Shown: positions 1-6,807 of the stretch, one piece after another | Position numbering within the stretch: position 1 is the stretch's first letter | Layout: each line of letters starts with the position of its first letter | Source: Actinoallomurus bryophytorum | GTDB taxonomy: Bacteria > Actinomycetota > Actinomycetes > Streptosporangiales > Streptosporangiaceae | DNA length: 64,000 bases | NCBI RefSeq assembly: GCF_006716425.1 | Contig: NZ_VFOZ01000001.1 | Coordinates: 6,014,001 to 6,078,000 of the forward strand | Reading direction: 5' to 3' | The notes under the pieces: model-generated | What the model was told of the DNA's origin: nothing | Seen by the model: only the letters and a program-made list of their open reading frames with translations | Databases searched by the model: none | Position numbers and translations under genes: made by a program

Positions 1-54
1 GACCGCGCGGTCGTGCAGCTCTTTGGACGTCAGGTTCTCCAGCTCATCCGCCAT
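1..54 (-). CDS. 5' end of an unrecognised actinobacterial protein (cut by window edge)
   Basis: The window opens inside a gene read leftwards. From an ATG at 54 the first 18 residues are MADELENLTSKELHDRAV. The N-terminus resembles, from memory, a small hypothetical protein common in Streptosporangiales, but too little is present to assign a function. It diverges from the nitrile hydratase-like genes at 118, so the 63-bp gap between them should hold both promoters. Confidence 0.5.
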   Translation of the reverse strand, partial: MADELENLTSKELHDRAV

Positions 55-117
55 GCCCCCAGCCAACCAGACCGGATGGACTACCCGCGCCGCACGGGGT
101 CGGCTAACGTCGGGAGC

Positions 118-378
118 GTGAGCAGAGTCCACGACATGGGTGGTCAGGATGGGTTCGGACCGGTCCCGGTGGGCGACGACGGCGCACCGTTCCAGGCCGA
201 CTGGGAGGCCAAGGTCTTCGCGCTGAGCCGTGCGCTCCGGCGCAACGGGGCGTTCAACCTCGACGAGATGCGCGACGCGATCGAGCGGATTCCCCCGGAG
301 GACTACCTCGCCGCCTCCTACTACGAGCGCTGGCTGATCGCGATGGAGATGATCCTGGCGGAGAAGGGCCTGGCATGA
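118..378 (+). CDS. Nitrile hydratase/thiocyanate hydrolase-type beta subunit, N-terminal half
   Basis: The product (86 aa) matches only the N-terminal helical domain of nitrile hydratase beta. It has the family opening VHDMGGQDGFGPV, the central helix region, and the Y-L-x-x-S-Y-Y-E-R-W segment that packs on the alpha subunit. I chose the GTG at 118 because normal beta subunits begin a few residues before the HDMGG motif. Ordinary beta subunits are about 220 aa, so this is half a subunit. The other half is the next gene, which overlaps by 4 bp (ATGA). A stand-alone N-terminal piece also resembles the P14K-type metal-insertion activators, so a chaperone role is the main alternative. Confidence 0.85.
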   Translation: MSRVHDMGGQDGFGPVPVGDDGAPFQADWEAKVFALSRALRRNGAFNLDEMRDAIERIPPEDYLAASYYERWLIAMEMILAEKGLA

Positions 379-656
379 CGTACGGCCCCGGCACCCGCGT
401 ACGCGCGCTGGCAGGTGACCCTGATCATCACACCCGCGTGCCCCGCTACGTGCGCGGTCACGTGGGCGAGATCGTCGAGCAGGAGGGGGAGTGGCCGCTG
501 CCGGACGACCGGGCCCGCGGCATCACGCCGCCGCGCGTCGAGGCGGTCTACGCCGTACGCTTCCCGGCCCGGGACCTGTGGGGGACCGGATCGCACACGG
601 TCACCGTCGACCTGTGGGAGTCCTACCTGGAGGAGGTCGCGCCGCGTGAGTCATGA
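375..656 (+). CDS. Nitrile hydratase/thiocyanate hydrolase-type beta subunit, C-terminal half
   Basis: This 93-aa protein is the C-terminal SH3-like barrel of nitrile hydratase beta. It shows R-V-R-A with H-T-R-x-P-R-Y near the start, then the G-x-I-x-x-x-x-G-x-W-x-x-P-D and L-W-x-x-S-H-T-V-x-x-D-L-W-E-S-Y-L-E patterns. It overlaps the upstream half-subunit by ATGA, and its end overlaps the alpha gene start at 646, so all three should be co-translated. Split beta genes are known in thiocyanate hydrolase (scnB-scnA-scnC) and in toyocamycin nitrile hydratase (three genes), and the gene order here is the same as in scn. Confidence 0.88.
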   Translation: MTYGPGTRVRALAGDPDHHTRVPRYVRGHVGEIVEQEGEWPLPDDRARGITPPRVEAVYAVRFPARDLWGTGSHTVTVDLWESYLEEVAPRES

Positions 657-1224
657 CGAGAGCCACGAGGATCTGCACGTCGCGGCGCGGGTGCGCGCGC
701 TGGAGGAGCGGGTGGTCGCGGCCGGCCTGACGACCGACGACGAGCTCGACGCGTTGCTGGACGGGCTGCTGGCCGGCGCGTCACCGGTGAACGGCGCCCG
801 CATGGTGGCCCGCGCGTGGGCCGACCCGGCCTACCGCGAGGCGCTGCTCGCCGACGGCAACGCCGCCGCCGGCGCGCTCGGCTTCTCCACGAGCGGCTAC
901 CGGCTCCGCGTGGTCGAGAACACCCCCGAGACGCACAACGTCGTCGTCTGCACGCTGTGCTCGTGCTATCCGATCACCCTGCTCGGCCCCTCGCCGGGCT
1001 GGTACCGCAGCTTCGCCTATCGCTCGCGGGTCGTGCGCGAGCCACGCGCCGTCCTGGCCGAGTTCGGCCTGACCCTGCCGGACGGGGTCGAGATCGCCGT
1101 GTGGGACTCCAGCGCCGAGACGCGCTACCTGGTGGTCCCTCTGCGGCCCGAGGGCGACCTGTCCGAAGAGGAGATGGCCGCGCGGGTGTCCCGCAGGGGA
1201 CTGATCGGTACAGCGGCGGTGTGA
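646..1224 (+). CDS. Cobalt-type nitrile hydratase alpha / thiocyanate hydrolase gamma subunit
   Basis: This is the catalytic metal-binding subunit (192 aa). The claw motif C102-T-L-C105-S-C107 is the Co-type signature (T before L; Fe enzymes have S). The conserved Y-R-S-x-x-Y-R-x-x-V-V-x-x-P-R segment follows, then the T-R-Y-L-V-V-P strand near the C-terminus. The GTG at 646 is chosen because it overlaps the end of the beta-C gene and gives a normal-length N-terminus; a longer reading from 415 would only be beta-C in another frame. In the family two of the claw cysteines are oxidised to sulfinic and sulfenic acids. The substrate (nitrile, thiocyanate or other) cannot be told from sequence. 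Confidence 0.92.
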   Translation: MSHDESHEDLHVAARVRALEERVVAAGLTTDDELDALLDGLLAGASPVNGARMVARAWADPAYREALLADGNAAAGALGFSTSGYRLRVVENTPETHNVVVCTLCSCYPITLLGPSPGWYRSFAYRSRVVREPRAVLAEFGLTLPDGVEIAVWDSSAETRYLVVPLRPEGDLSEEEMAARVSRRGLIGTAAV

Positions 1225-1227
1225 GCG

Positions 1228-1260
1228 CGGCCCGGCCGCGAGGATGACCGCGCCGGGCCG
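1228..1260 (+). terminator. Terminator after the nitrile hydratase-like operon
   Basis: A perfect 9-bp stem (CGGCCCGGC at 1228-1236, GCCGGGCCG at 1252-1260) lies 4 bp after the alpha stop and is followed by a short TTAATC. The T-tract is weak, as is usual in high-GC actinomycetes. Confidence 0.65.
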
Positions 1261-1316
1261 TTAATCACTCGTGAAGCTGACGCGCCCACTCGGCCGGACC
1301 CTCTACGGTTGCTGGC

Positions 1317-2363
1317 ATGAACGATTGGGCGGATCACGGGCAGAGCGGCGCGGCGCCGTACGCCGATGACCGGCGGGCCGGCGCACATGGCGGTACTCCC
1401 GTGCGCAAGCGCCGCCACTGGCTGCGGACCACTCTGATCGTCATCCTGGTGCTGCTCCTGCTGCTGGTCGGCGTGTACTTCTACCTCGACTCGCGGCTGC
1501 ACCGCATCGACGTCTTCTCCGACTACGCGGGGCGTCCGGCGGACACGCCGGGCACCAACTGGCTGGTCGTCGGCTCCGACAGCCGCGAGGGCCTGTCGAG
1601 CGAGCAGCGCAAGGAGCTCCACACCGGCAAGGCCGCCGGGAAGCGCACCGACTCGATGATGCTGCTGCACATCGGCGACCACGGCAACACCCTGGTCAGC
1701 CTGCCGCGCGACTCCTACGTCCCGATCCCGGGCCACGACCCCAACAAGCTCAACGCCGCGTACGCCTTCGGCGGGCCCAAGCTGCTGGTCCGCACGGTCG
1801 AGCAGGCCACCAAGATCCACATCGATCACTACGCGGAGATCGGCTTCGGCGGGTTCGTCGGCATGGTCGACGCGGTCGGCGGGGTCGACATGTGCATCCC
1901 CCAGCGGATCAAGGACACGGCCGCGGGCATCGACCTGAAGAAGGGCTGCCAGACGCTCAACGGCCCGGAGGCCCTGGGCTTCGTCCGTACCCGCCACGCG
2001 TTCGCCAGCCAGGACCTGCAGCGGGTGCAGAACCAGCGCAAGTTCCTGGCCGCGCTGAGCCACAAGGCGACGAGCCCCGGCACGCTGCTCAACCCGTTCC
2101 ACATCGTGCCGTTCGTGCTCCGCTCCACCGACGACTTCTCCGTGGACCAGGACGACCATCTGTACAACCTGGCGGGGTTCGCCTGGGCGATGAGCGGCCT
2201 GACCAAGGGCGACGGCCTCACCACCACGGTCCCGATCGGCGGGACCGGCTCCTCGGCCGCCGCCGGTTCGTACATCACCTGGGACACGACGAGGTCCGCC
2301 GAGCTGTTCCGCGCCCTCCGCGAGGACCAGCCCGTGCCGAAGAGCCTGCGCTCCACGAGCTGA
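1317..2363 (+). CDS. LytR-CpsA-Psr (LCP) family cell-wall glycopolymer ligase
   Basis: The protein (348 aa) has a basic cytoplasmic N-terminus, one membrane anchor (about residues 37-57) and an external LCP domain. Recognisable family elements are N-W-L-V-V-G-S-D-S, R-T-D-S-M-M, the S-L-P-R-D-S-Y-V strand, K-L-N-A-A-Y-A-F-G-G and the R-x-R-H-x(6)-D-L-x-R-x-x-x-Q segment, whose Arg/Asp residues bind the polyprenyl pyrophosphate head group. LCP enzymes attach teichoic acid, arabinogalactan or capsule polymers to peptidoglycan; the polymer used here is unknown. It is a single gene following a terminator. Confidence 0.93.
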   Translation: MNDWADHGQSGAAPYADDRRAGAHGGTPVRKRRHWLRTTLIVILVLLLLLVGVYFYLDSRLHRIDVFSDYAGRPADTPGTNWLVVGSDSREGLSSEQRKELHTGKAAGKRTDSMMLLHIGDHGNTLVSLPRDSYVPIPGHDPNKLNAAYAFGGPKLLVRTVEQATKIHIDHYAEIGFGGFVGMVDAVGGVDMCIPQRIKDTAAGIDLKKGCQTLNGPEALGFVRTRHAFASQDLQRVQNQRKFLAALSHKATSPGTLLNPFHIVPFVLRSTDDFSVDQDDHLYNLAGFAWAMSGLTKGDGLTTTVPIGGTGSSAAAGSYITWDTTRSAELFRALREDQPVPKSLRSTS

Positions 2364-2458
2364 CGCCGCCGCGGGCGCCTTCGAATCCTTTGCCGTTCGT
2401 GGCAACGGATTTGCGGGGCGTCGGTGCTGTCGGTCACCCTGCGGGGTAGTTACTCTCT

Positions 2459-2474
2459 GTATCTAGATCGATAC
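2459..2474 (+). promoter_or_regulatory. Short inverted repeat before the 50-residue protein gene
   Basis: GTATC-N6-GATAC (2459-2463 and 2470-2474) lies just upstream of the ribosome binding site GAGGGGTG of the small gene starting at 2490. It may be an operator or part of the promoter; only the dyad itself is seen. Confidence 0.3.
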
Positions 2475-2489
2475 GAGGGGTGACCATAT

Positions 2490-2642
2490 ATGAAGAAAGT
2501 CGGCAAATGGGGAGCTTTGGGGTTCCTGGCGTTCTATCTGGTCAGCCAGCCGCACAGGGCGGCCACCGTCGTACACGGCGCCCTGGGCGGGCTCACCGGC
2601 GCCGCCACGTCCCTTTCCAGTTTCGTGAGCGATCTGCCGTAA
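2490..2642 (+). CDS. 50-residue hypothetical protein with one hydrophobic segment
   Basis: The ATG at 2490 follows GAGGGGTGACCAT and opens a 50-aa frame. It starts MKKVGKWGALGFLAFYLVSQ and continues with a glycine/alanine/serine-rich amphipathic tail ending SSFVSDLP. Third positions are mostly G or C. The N-terminal 20 residues could be a single membrane helix or an uncleaved signal. From memory, similar short proteins sit in many Streptosporangiales genomes, but I know of no function. It ends 7 bp before the convergent DUF72 gene. Confidence 0.7.
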   Translation: MKKVGKWGALGFLAFYLVSQPHRAATVVHGALGGLTGAATSLSSFVSDLP

Positions 2643-2649
2643 CCCCGGG

Positions 2650-3528
2650 TCAGTCCAGCTCAGCGAGCAACGCGGCCATCTGCGCCGCGTTGCGCTGTGC
2701 GTAGTCCTGGTAGCAGTTGTTGAAGAGCACGTGCGTCGTCCCGGCGTTCTCGGCGAGGCTCGCCACCTTCGGCGCGAGCTCCTTGAGCTCCTTGTCGGGA
2801 TAGAGATAGCCGAATCGCTCGTAGATGTTCTTGCTCGTCCATTTGTCCGAGTGGCCGTGCAGCCGCAGCACCGCGAGGTCGGTCGTGGCGGCGAAGACCG
2901 GAGGTATCGAGCTGGTGTGCCCCTGGGGCATGTCCACGCTGACGTACGGCACGGCGTACTTCGTCAGGAAGTCCAGCGTCTCCTCCTGGTTCTCCTCGCT
3001 CATCCACGTCTTGTTGCGGAACTCCACGCAGATCCGCATCGGGTCGCAGCGGCGCTTGGCCTCCAGGATGTAGTCCTTGTTCTGCCGCCCGATGGGAAAC
3101 CACTGCGGAAACTGGAACAGCAGCGCGGTCAGCTTGCCGGCCTCGTGCAGCGGCCACAGCGCGTCCAGGAACCTTTGCCAGACCTCCTCGACGACCTCGT
3201 CCGGCACGTCGCGCAGATAGACGTTCTTCTTGTCCGGCACCTTGTCCCGCAGGTCCTTGTACAGCGCACGCGGCCGGGTCGGATGCTGGGTGAGCAGCGA
3301 GAACGCCTTCACGTTGAACGTGAACCCCTCGGGCGTACGGTCGCGCCAGTAGCCGACCGTACGCTCGGCGGGCGGCGCGTAGTAGGTCGCGTCCACCTCG
3401 ACCAGCGGGAACTCCGACGCGTAGTGCTTGAGGCGTTGCTCGGCCGTCTTCACCTCCGGTGGATACCAGCCGGACTCGAGCAGTGTCTTGTCCGTCCACG
3501 ACGCGGTGCCGACCAGGATGTCGCCCAT
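2650..3528 (-). CDS. DUF72 (YecE-like) family protein
   Basis: The 292-aa product begins MGDILVGTASWTDKTL and has the TIM-barrel DUF72 hallmarks: F-x-x-V-E-V-D-A-T-Y-Y near residue 45, F-N-V-K-A-F, L-L-F-Q-F-P-Q-W-F and V-E-F-R-N-K-T-W. The biochemical activity of the family is not settled. The ATG at 3528 gives the expected start; the frame stays open further upstream, but that stretch is antisense to the glutathione peroxidase gene. It is transcribed divergently from that gene across a 45-bp gap. Confidence 0.9.
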   Translation of the reverse strand: MGDILVGTASWTDKTLLESGWYPPEVKTAEQRLKHYASEFPLVEVDATYYAPPAERTVGYWRDRTPEGFTFNVKAFSLLTQHPTRPRALYKDLRDKVPDKKNVYLRDVPDEVVEEVWQRFLDALWPLHEAGKLTALLFQFPQWFPIGRQNKDYILEAKRRCDPMRICVEFRNKTWMSEENQEETLDFLTKYAVPYVSVDMPQGHTSSIPPVFAATTDLAVLRLHGHSDKWTSKNIYERFGYLYPDKELKELAPKVASLAENAGTTHVLFNNCYQDYAQRNAAQMAALLAELD

Positions 3529-3573
3529 GAGACCAATGTAAAAGGCGCGAAGGCCGAGGTTAGGATCGGCCTC

Positions 3574-4059
3574 ATGTCGATCTATGACGTGGACATCCAA
3601 CGCCTTCAAGGCGGCCCGGCCGACCTCGGTCAGTACCGAGGTAAGGCGGTGCTCGTCGTGAACGTCGCGTCCAGATGCGGCTCCACGCCCCAGTACGAAG
3701 GACTCCAGCGGCTCCAGGACACCTACGGTGAGCGTGGTTTCACCGTGCTGGGCGTGCCCTGTAACCAGTTCATGGGACAGGAGCCCGGCACCGCCGAGGA
3801 GATCGCGGAGTTCTGCTCCACGACCTACGGCGTCGCCTTTCCGATGACCGAGAAGGTCGAGGTCAACGGGCTCGGCCGGCATCCGCTGTACGTCGGCCTG
3901 GTCACGACGCCCGACGCCGAGGGCTACTCCGGGGACATCCGCTGGAACTTCGAGAAGTTCCTCGTCGCTCCGGACGGCACGGTCGCGGCGCGGTTCGGCA
4001 CCGGCACCGAGCCCGGCTCGGAGAAGGTCGTCGAGGCGATCGAGAAGGCGCTGCCCTGA
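3574..4059 (+). CDS. Glutathione peroxidase family thiol peroxidase
   Basis: This 161-aa protein has the thioredoxin-fold peroxidase core. The peroxidatic Cys is C35 in N-V-A-S-R-C-G-S-T, the partner Gln/Asn lie in V-P-C-N-Q-F-M-G-Q-E, and the R-W-N-F-E-K-F-L-V motif supplies the active-site Trp/Asn. It uses Cys rather than selenocysteine, so it probably takes electrons from thioredoxin or mycothiol-linked partners to reduce hydroperoxides in the cytosol. The next gene starts within its stop codon. Confidence 0.93.
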   Translation: MSIYDVDIQRLQGGPADLGQYRGKAVLVVNVASRCGSTPQYEGLQRLQDTYGERGFTVLGVPCNQFMGQEPGTAEEIAEFCSTTYGVAFPMTEKVEVNGLGRHPLYVGLVTTPDAEGYSGDIRWNFEKFLVAPDGTVAARFGTGTEPGSEKVVEAIEKALP

Positions 4060-4538
4060 TCCAGGTCGCGGTCTGCGGTCCGGGCGACTGCACCGAGACC
4101 GAGCGCCGCGACGCCCATGAGATCGGCCGCCTGCTGGCCGCACGCGGCGCGACCGTGATCTGCGGTGGCTACGCGGGTGTGATGGGCGCCGTGACCGAGG
4201 GCGCACGCTCGGCCGGCGGCACGGTGGTCGGCGTACTCTCCGGCGCCGAGCGCGCGGAGGCGCACCCCGGGCTGACCGCCGCCGTCGCCACCGGCATGGG
4301 CCAGGCCCGCAACGCCGCGATCGTGGGCTCCGCCGACGCCGTCATCGTCGTCGGCGGCTCCTGGGGCACGCTGTCCGAACTCGCACACGCCATGCGGAGC
4401 GGCGTACCGGTGGTCCAGCTCGGCGGCTGGCAGTTGCACGACGCCCGGGGCCGGCCGGTCACGGGGCCGGTGAACGCCGCCTCACCGGAGGAGGCCCTGC
4501 GCCTGACCGGCCTGTGGGCGGCGGCCTCAGGCGAGTAG
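4056..4538 (+). CDS. TIGR00725-type LOG-like Rossmann protein, apparent CTG start
   Basis: The protein (about 160 aa) starts L/M-I-Q-V-A-V-C-G-P-G-D and continues with G-A-T-V-I-C-G-G-Y-A-G-V-M-G-A and V-V-G-G-S-W-G-T-L-S-E-L-A, the nucleotide-binding pattern of TIGR00725/LOG-like proteins (a fold related to DprA and cytokinin-activating enzymes). The beta-alpha-beta start requires translation from 4056, where the codon is CTG overlapping the upstream TGA. GAGAAGG at 4042-4048 is a well-placed ribosome binding site. No ATG, GTG or TTG exists nearby in frame. Its last 12 bases overlap the convergent gene. The substrate is unknown. Confidence 0.82.
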   Translation: MIQVAVCGPGDCTETERRDAHEIGRLLAARGATVICGGYAGVMGAVTEGARSAGGTVVGVLSGAERAEAHPGLTAAVATGMGQARNAAIVGSADAVIVVGGSWGTLSELAHAMRSGVPVVQLGGWQLHDARGRPVTGPVNAASPEEALRLTGLWAAASGE

Positions 4539-5111
4539 GGCCTTGATCCTGGCCAAAGAGTCGGCGCCGGCGAGCTCGACCGGCCTGACCGGCCCGTCGG
4601 CCAGCCGGTCGGCCAGTGCGGAGACCGCCTCGGCGCGGCTCGTGACGTACTCCTCGTCCGCGGCCTCCGGAGCCCGGCCCGCCAGCGACACGGCGACCTC
4701 GGTGAGAGCGAGATGTCCCACGTCGCGCGGCATGCCCGCGTCAGCCGTACGCTCCAGCCGCCGGTAGGCGGTGACGAGACGGCGCACCGACGGCGCCGAC
4801 ACGTCCAGCACGACGCCGCGGCCGAGTGTCTCCCCACGCCGCCGGTCGCCGCGGCGGCGTACCGCCATCAGCAGGGCGGCGTGAGCCGGCAACGCGAGTC
4901 CGAGCGCGAGGCAGGCGACCGCGACCACGCTCAGCCAGCGGGGCAGGCCGGTGAGGACCACGGCGGCGAGCAGGGCGCCGCCGCCCACCGCAAGGACGAT
5001 CTCCGGGACGCCGACCAGGCCGGTCTGCGGCTCGGCCGGGCCGCTGCCGTCCTCGTCCGGGACGTCGACGAGCGGACCGGGCCGGTGCGGAACGATGACC
5101 TGCGACGTCAT
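4527..5111 (-). CDS. Hypothetical membrane protein with two transmembrane helices
   Basis: The product (194 aa) has a Pro/Glu-rich N-terminus and two closely spaced hydrophobic helices (about residues 35-80). An arginine-rich loop R-R-R-G-D-R-R-R-G-E follows, then a soluble C-terminal domain with repeated Leu/Ala helices. I do not recognise a family. It is tail-to-tail with the LOG-like gene, sharing 12 bp, and divergent from the SDR gene at 5217. Confidence 0.75.
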   Translation of the reverse strand: MTSQVIVPHRPGPLVDVPDEDGSGPAEPQTGLVGVPEIVLAVGGGALLAAVVLTGLPRWLSVVAVACLALGLALPAHAALLMAVRRRGDRRRGETLGRGVVLDVSAPSVRRLVTAYRRLERTADAGMPRDVGHLALTEVAVSLAGRAPEAADEEYVTSRAEAVSALADRLADGPVRPVELAGADSLARIKALLA

Positions 5112-5216
5112 GAGCTCATTATCGGCAGGTCAGGACGGAATACCGGAGAACTCGCCGACCGCAGGGTATCTGCTGGACGAAAAATCTAATATGTCCACGA
5201 GGGAAGGTGGCAGCAC

Positions 5217-6137
5217 ATGCCCAAGTGGACGACCGACGATGTTCCAGACCTCGCGGGGAAACGGGCGATCGTCACCGGCGCGAACAGCGGGATCGGGCTG
5301 CGCACCGCGCTCGAGCTGGCGCGTCACGGCGCGACCGTCGTGCTCGCCTGCCGCAGTGCCGAGCGCGGCGAGGAGGCGCTGGCGACCATTCGTGCCGCGG
5401 TACCCGGCGGTGACGTCGTGGTCGGGTCGCTCGACCTGGCCGATCTGGCGTCGGTACGCGCGTTCGCCGAGGCCAACGCGTCTCCCCTCGACCTGCTGAT
5501 CAACAACGCCGGCGTGATGGCGCTGCCGCACCGGACGACGGCGGACGGCTTCGAGCTGCAGTTCGGCACCAACCACCTCGGTCACTTCGCGCTGACCGGC
5601 CTGCTCCTGCCCGCCCTGCTCGAACGCCCCGGCGCACGGGTGGTGACCGTGACGAGCGTCTTTCACCGGATGGGCCGCATCGACTTCGGCGACCTCGACG
5701 CCGAGCGCGGCTACCACAAGTGGCCCGCGTACTGCCAGGCCAAGCTGGCCAACCTCGTCTTCGCCAAGGAGCTCGACCGCAGGGCGCCGTTCGTCAGCGT
5801 CGCGTCGCATCCGGGCTACGCCGTCACCAACCTGCAGAAGGCCGGCCCGCGCATGGAGGGAAGCCGCGCACGTGAGCTTCTGTTCGGCGGGCTGAACACG
5901 CTGATGGGCCAGTCCGACGCCGCCGGAGCCTGGCCGTCGCTCTACGCGGCGACCGCCGAGGTCGAGGGCGGGCAGTGCTACGGCCCGCGAGGCCCGGGGC
6001 AGAGCCGTGGTGCGCCGACGCGGGTCCGCACGCTCAGGCGCGCCGCCGACCCGGAGCTGGGCCGCCGTCTGTGGGAGGTCTCCGAAGAGCGCACGGGGGT
6101 CTCCTACGACGGGCTGACAGCGGCCACGCCGGAGTGA
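5217..6137 (+). CDS. Short-chain dehydrogenase/reductase (retinol dehydrogenase-like)
   Basis: A 306-aa classical-type SDR. The cofactor loop is T20-G-A-N-S-G-I-G27, the N-N-A-G-V-M structural motif follows, and the catalytic pair is Y172-x-x-x-K176 in Y-C-Q-A-K-L-A-N. The C-terminal region has the Y-G-P-R-G-P-G segment seen in the WW-oxidoreductase/retinol-dehydrogenase-like group. AAGGTGG precedes the ATG. The substrate cannot be predicted. It ends 3 bp before the convergent alkyltransferase gene. Confidence 0.9.
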   Translation: MPKWTTDDVPDLAGKRAIVTGANSGIGLRTALELARHGATVVLACRSAERGEEALATIRAAVPGGDVVVGSLDLADLASVRAFAEANASPLDLLINNAGVMALPHRTTADGFELQFGTNHLGHFALTGLLLPALLERPGARVVTVTSVFHRMGRIDFGDLDAERGYHKWPAYCQAKLANLVFAKELDRRAPFVSVASHPGYAVTNLQKAGPRMEGSRARELLFGGLNTLMGQSDAAGAWPSLYAATAEVEGGQCYGPRGPGQSRGAPTRVRTLRRAADPELGRRLWEVSEERTGVSYDGLTAATPE

Positions 6138-6140
6138 CGC

Positions 6141-6671
6141 TCAGGGTCCGGTCTCGGGGTCCCAGTCGAGGGTGGCGGGGATGGCGCCCTCCAGGGTGAG
6201 CAGCCAGCGTTTCACCTCGACGCCGTTCCCGCCGCTGTAGCCACCGAGACCGTCCGAGGCCACCACCCGATGGCAGGGGACGACGATGGGGATCGGGTTG
6301 GAGCCCATGATCGTGCCGATACCGCGGGCCGGGACGTCCGTGCCGCTCAGGCCGCTCAGCTCCCCGTACGTCACGGTCCTGCCGTACGGCACGCCGGCGT
6401 ACAGCTTCTCGAGCACCTCGCGCTGGGCGCCCGAGGTGTTCCGCCAGTCGATCGGCAGGCCGAAGTCCTCCAGCCCGCCGGCGAAGTAGGCGGCGAGCCG
6501 GCCGCGTACGGTCTCGGTGCGCTCCGGGGCCTCCACCAGCGGCAGGCCACCGCGCAGCCACGCCCGCTGCCGGGGTGTGTCGCTGAAGGACAGTCCGCTC
6601 AGGCCGATGGCGGTGCACGCGTACGCGACGGTGCCCAGCGGGGTCTTCAGCGCTCCGATCGCGACGTCCAT
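6141..6671 (-). CDS. ogt: Methylated-DNA--[protein]-cysteine S-methyltransferase
   Basis: The product (176 aa) repairs O6-alkylguanine by irreversible transfer to C133 in the P-C-H-R-V active site. The DNA-binding helix-turn-helix with R-G-I-G-T-I-M-G-S-N-P-I precedes it, and G-G-Y-S-G-G follows. The start at 6671 is fixed by GAAAGGAG immediately upstream; a TTG at 6686 is less likely. It is a stand-alone Ogt-type enzyme with no Ada domain. Confidence 0.94.
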   Translation of the reverse strand: MDVAIGALKTPLGTVAYACTAIGLSGLSFSDTPRQRAWLRGGLPLVEAPERTETVRGRLAAYFAGGLEDFGLPIDWRNTSGAQREVLEKLYAGVPYGRTVTYGELSGLSGTDVPARGIGTIMGSNPIPIVVPCHRVVASDGLGGYSGGNGVEVKRWLLTLEGAIPATLDWDPETGP

Positions 6672-6771
6672 GCTCCTTTCTACCAATACGGCGTGGACCG
6701 GACTCGCGAGATTCCGACATCATCCCCGGGCCTTGCGGCGGGCATGGCGCGGGCGGGACAATCGACACGAA

Positions 6772-6793
6772 TCAATGTTGACGCGAAATCAAC
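6772..6793 (+). promoter_or_regulatory. Putative operator before the HTH-citrate synthase gene
   Basis: Three TCAA/TTGA half-sites cluster here: TCAA-N2-TTGA (6772-6781) overlapping GTTGA-N7-TCAAC (6777-6793). They end 14 bp before the GTG of a gene with its own helix-turn-helix, so autoregulation is a reasonable guess. Confidence 0.35.
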
Positions 6794-6807
6794 GAGGACG
6801 GTCACGC

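Noticed and set aside
415-645. N-terminal extension of the nitrile hydratase alpha subunit
   Set aside because: This part is the beta-C gene read in another frame; a GTG at 646 gives the right length.
3529-4206. N-terminal extension of the DUF72 gene
   Set aside because: The extra residues are antisense to glutathione peroxidase and the family starts at M-G-D-I-L-V-G.
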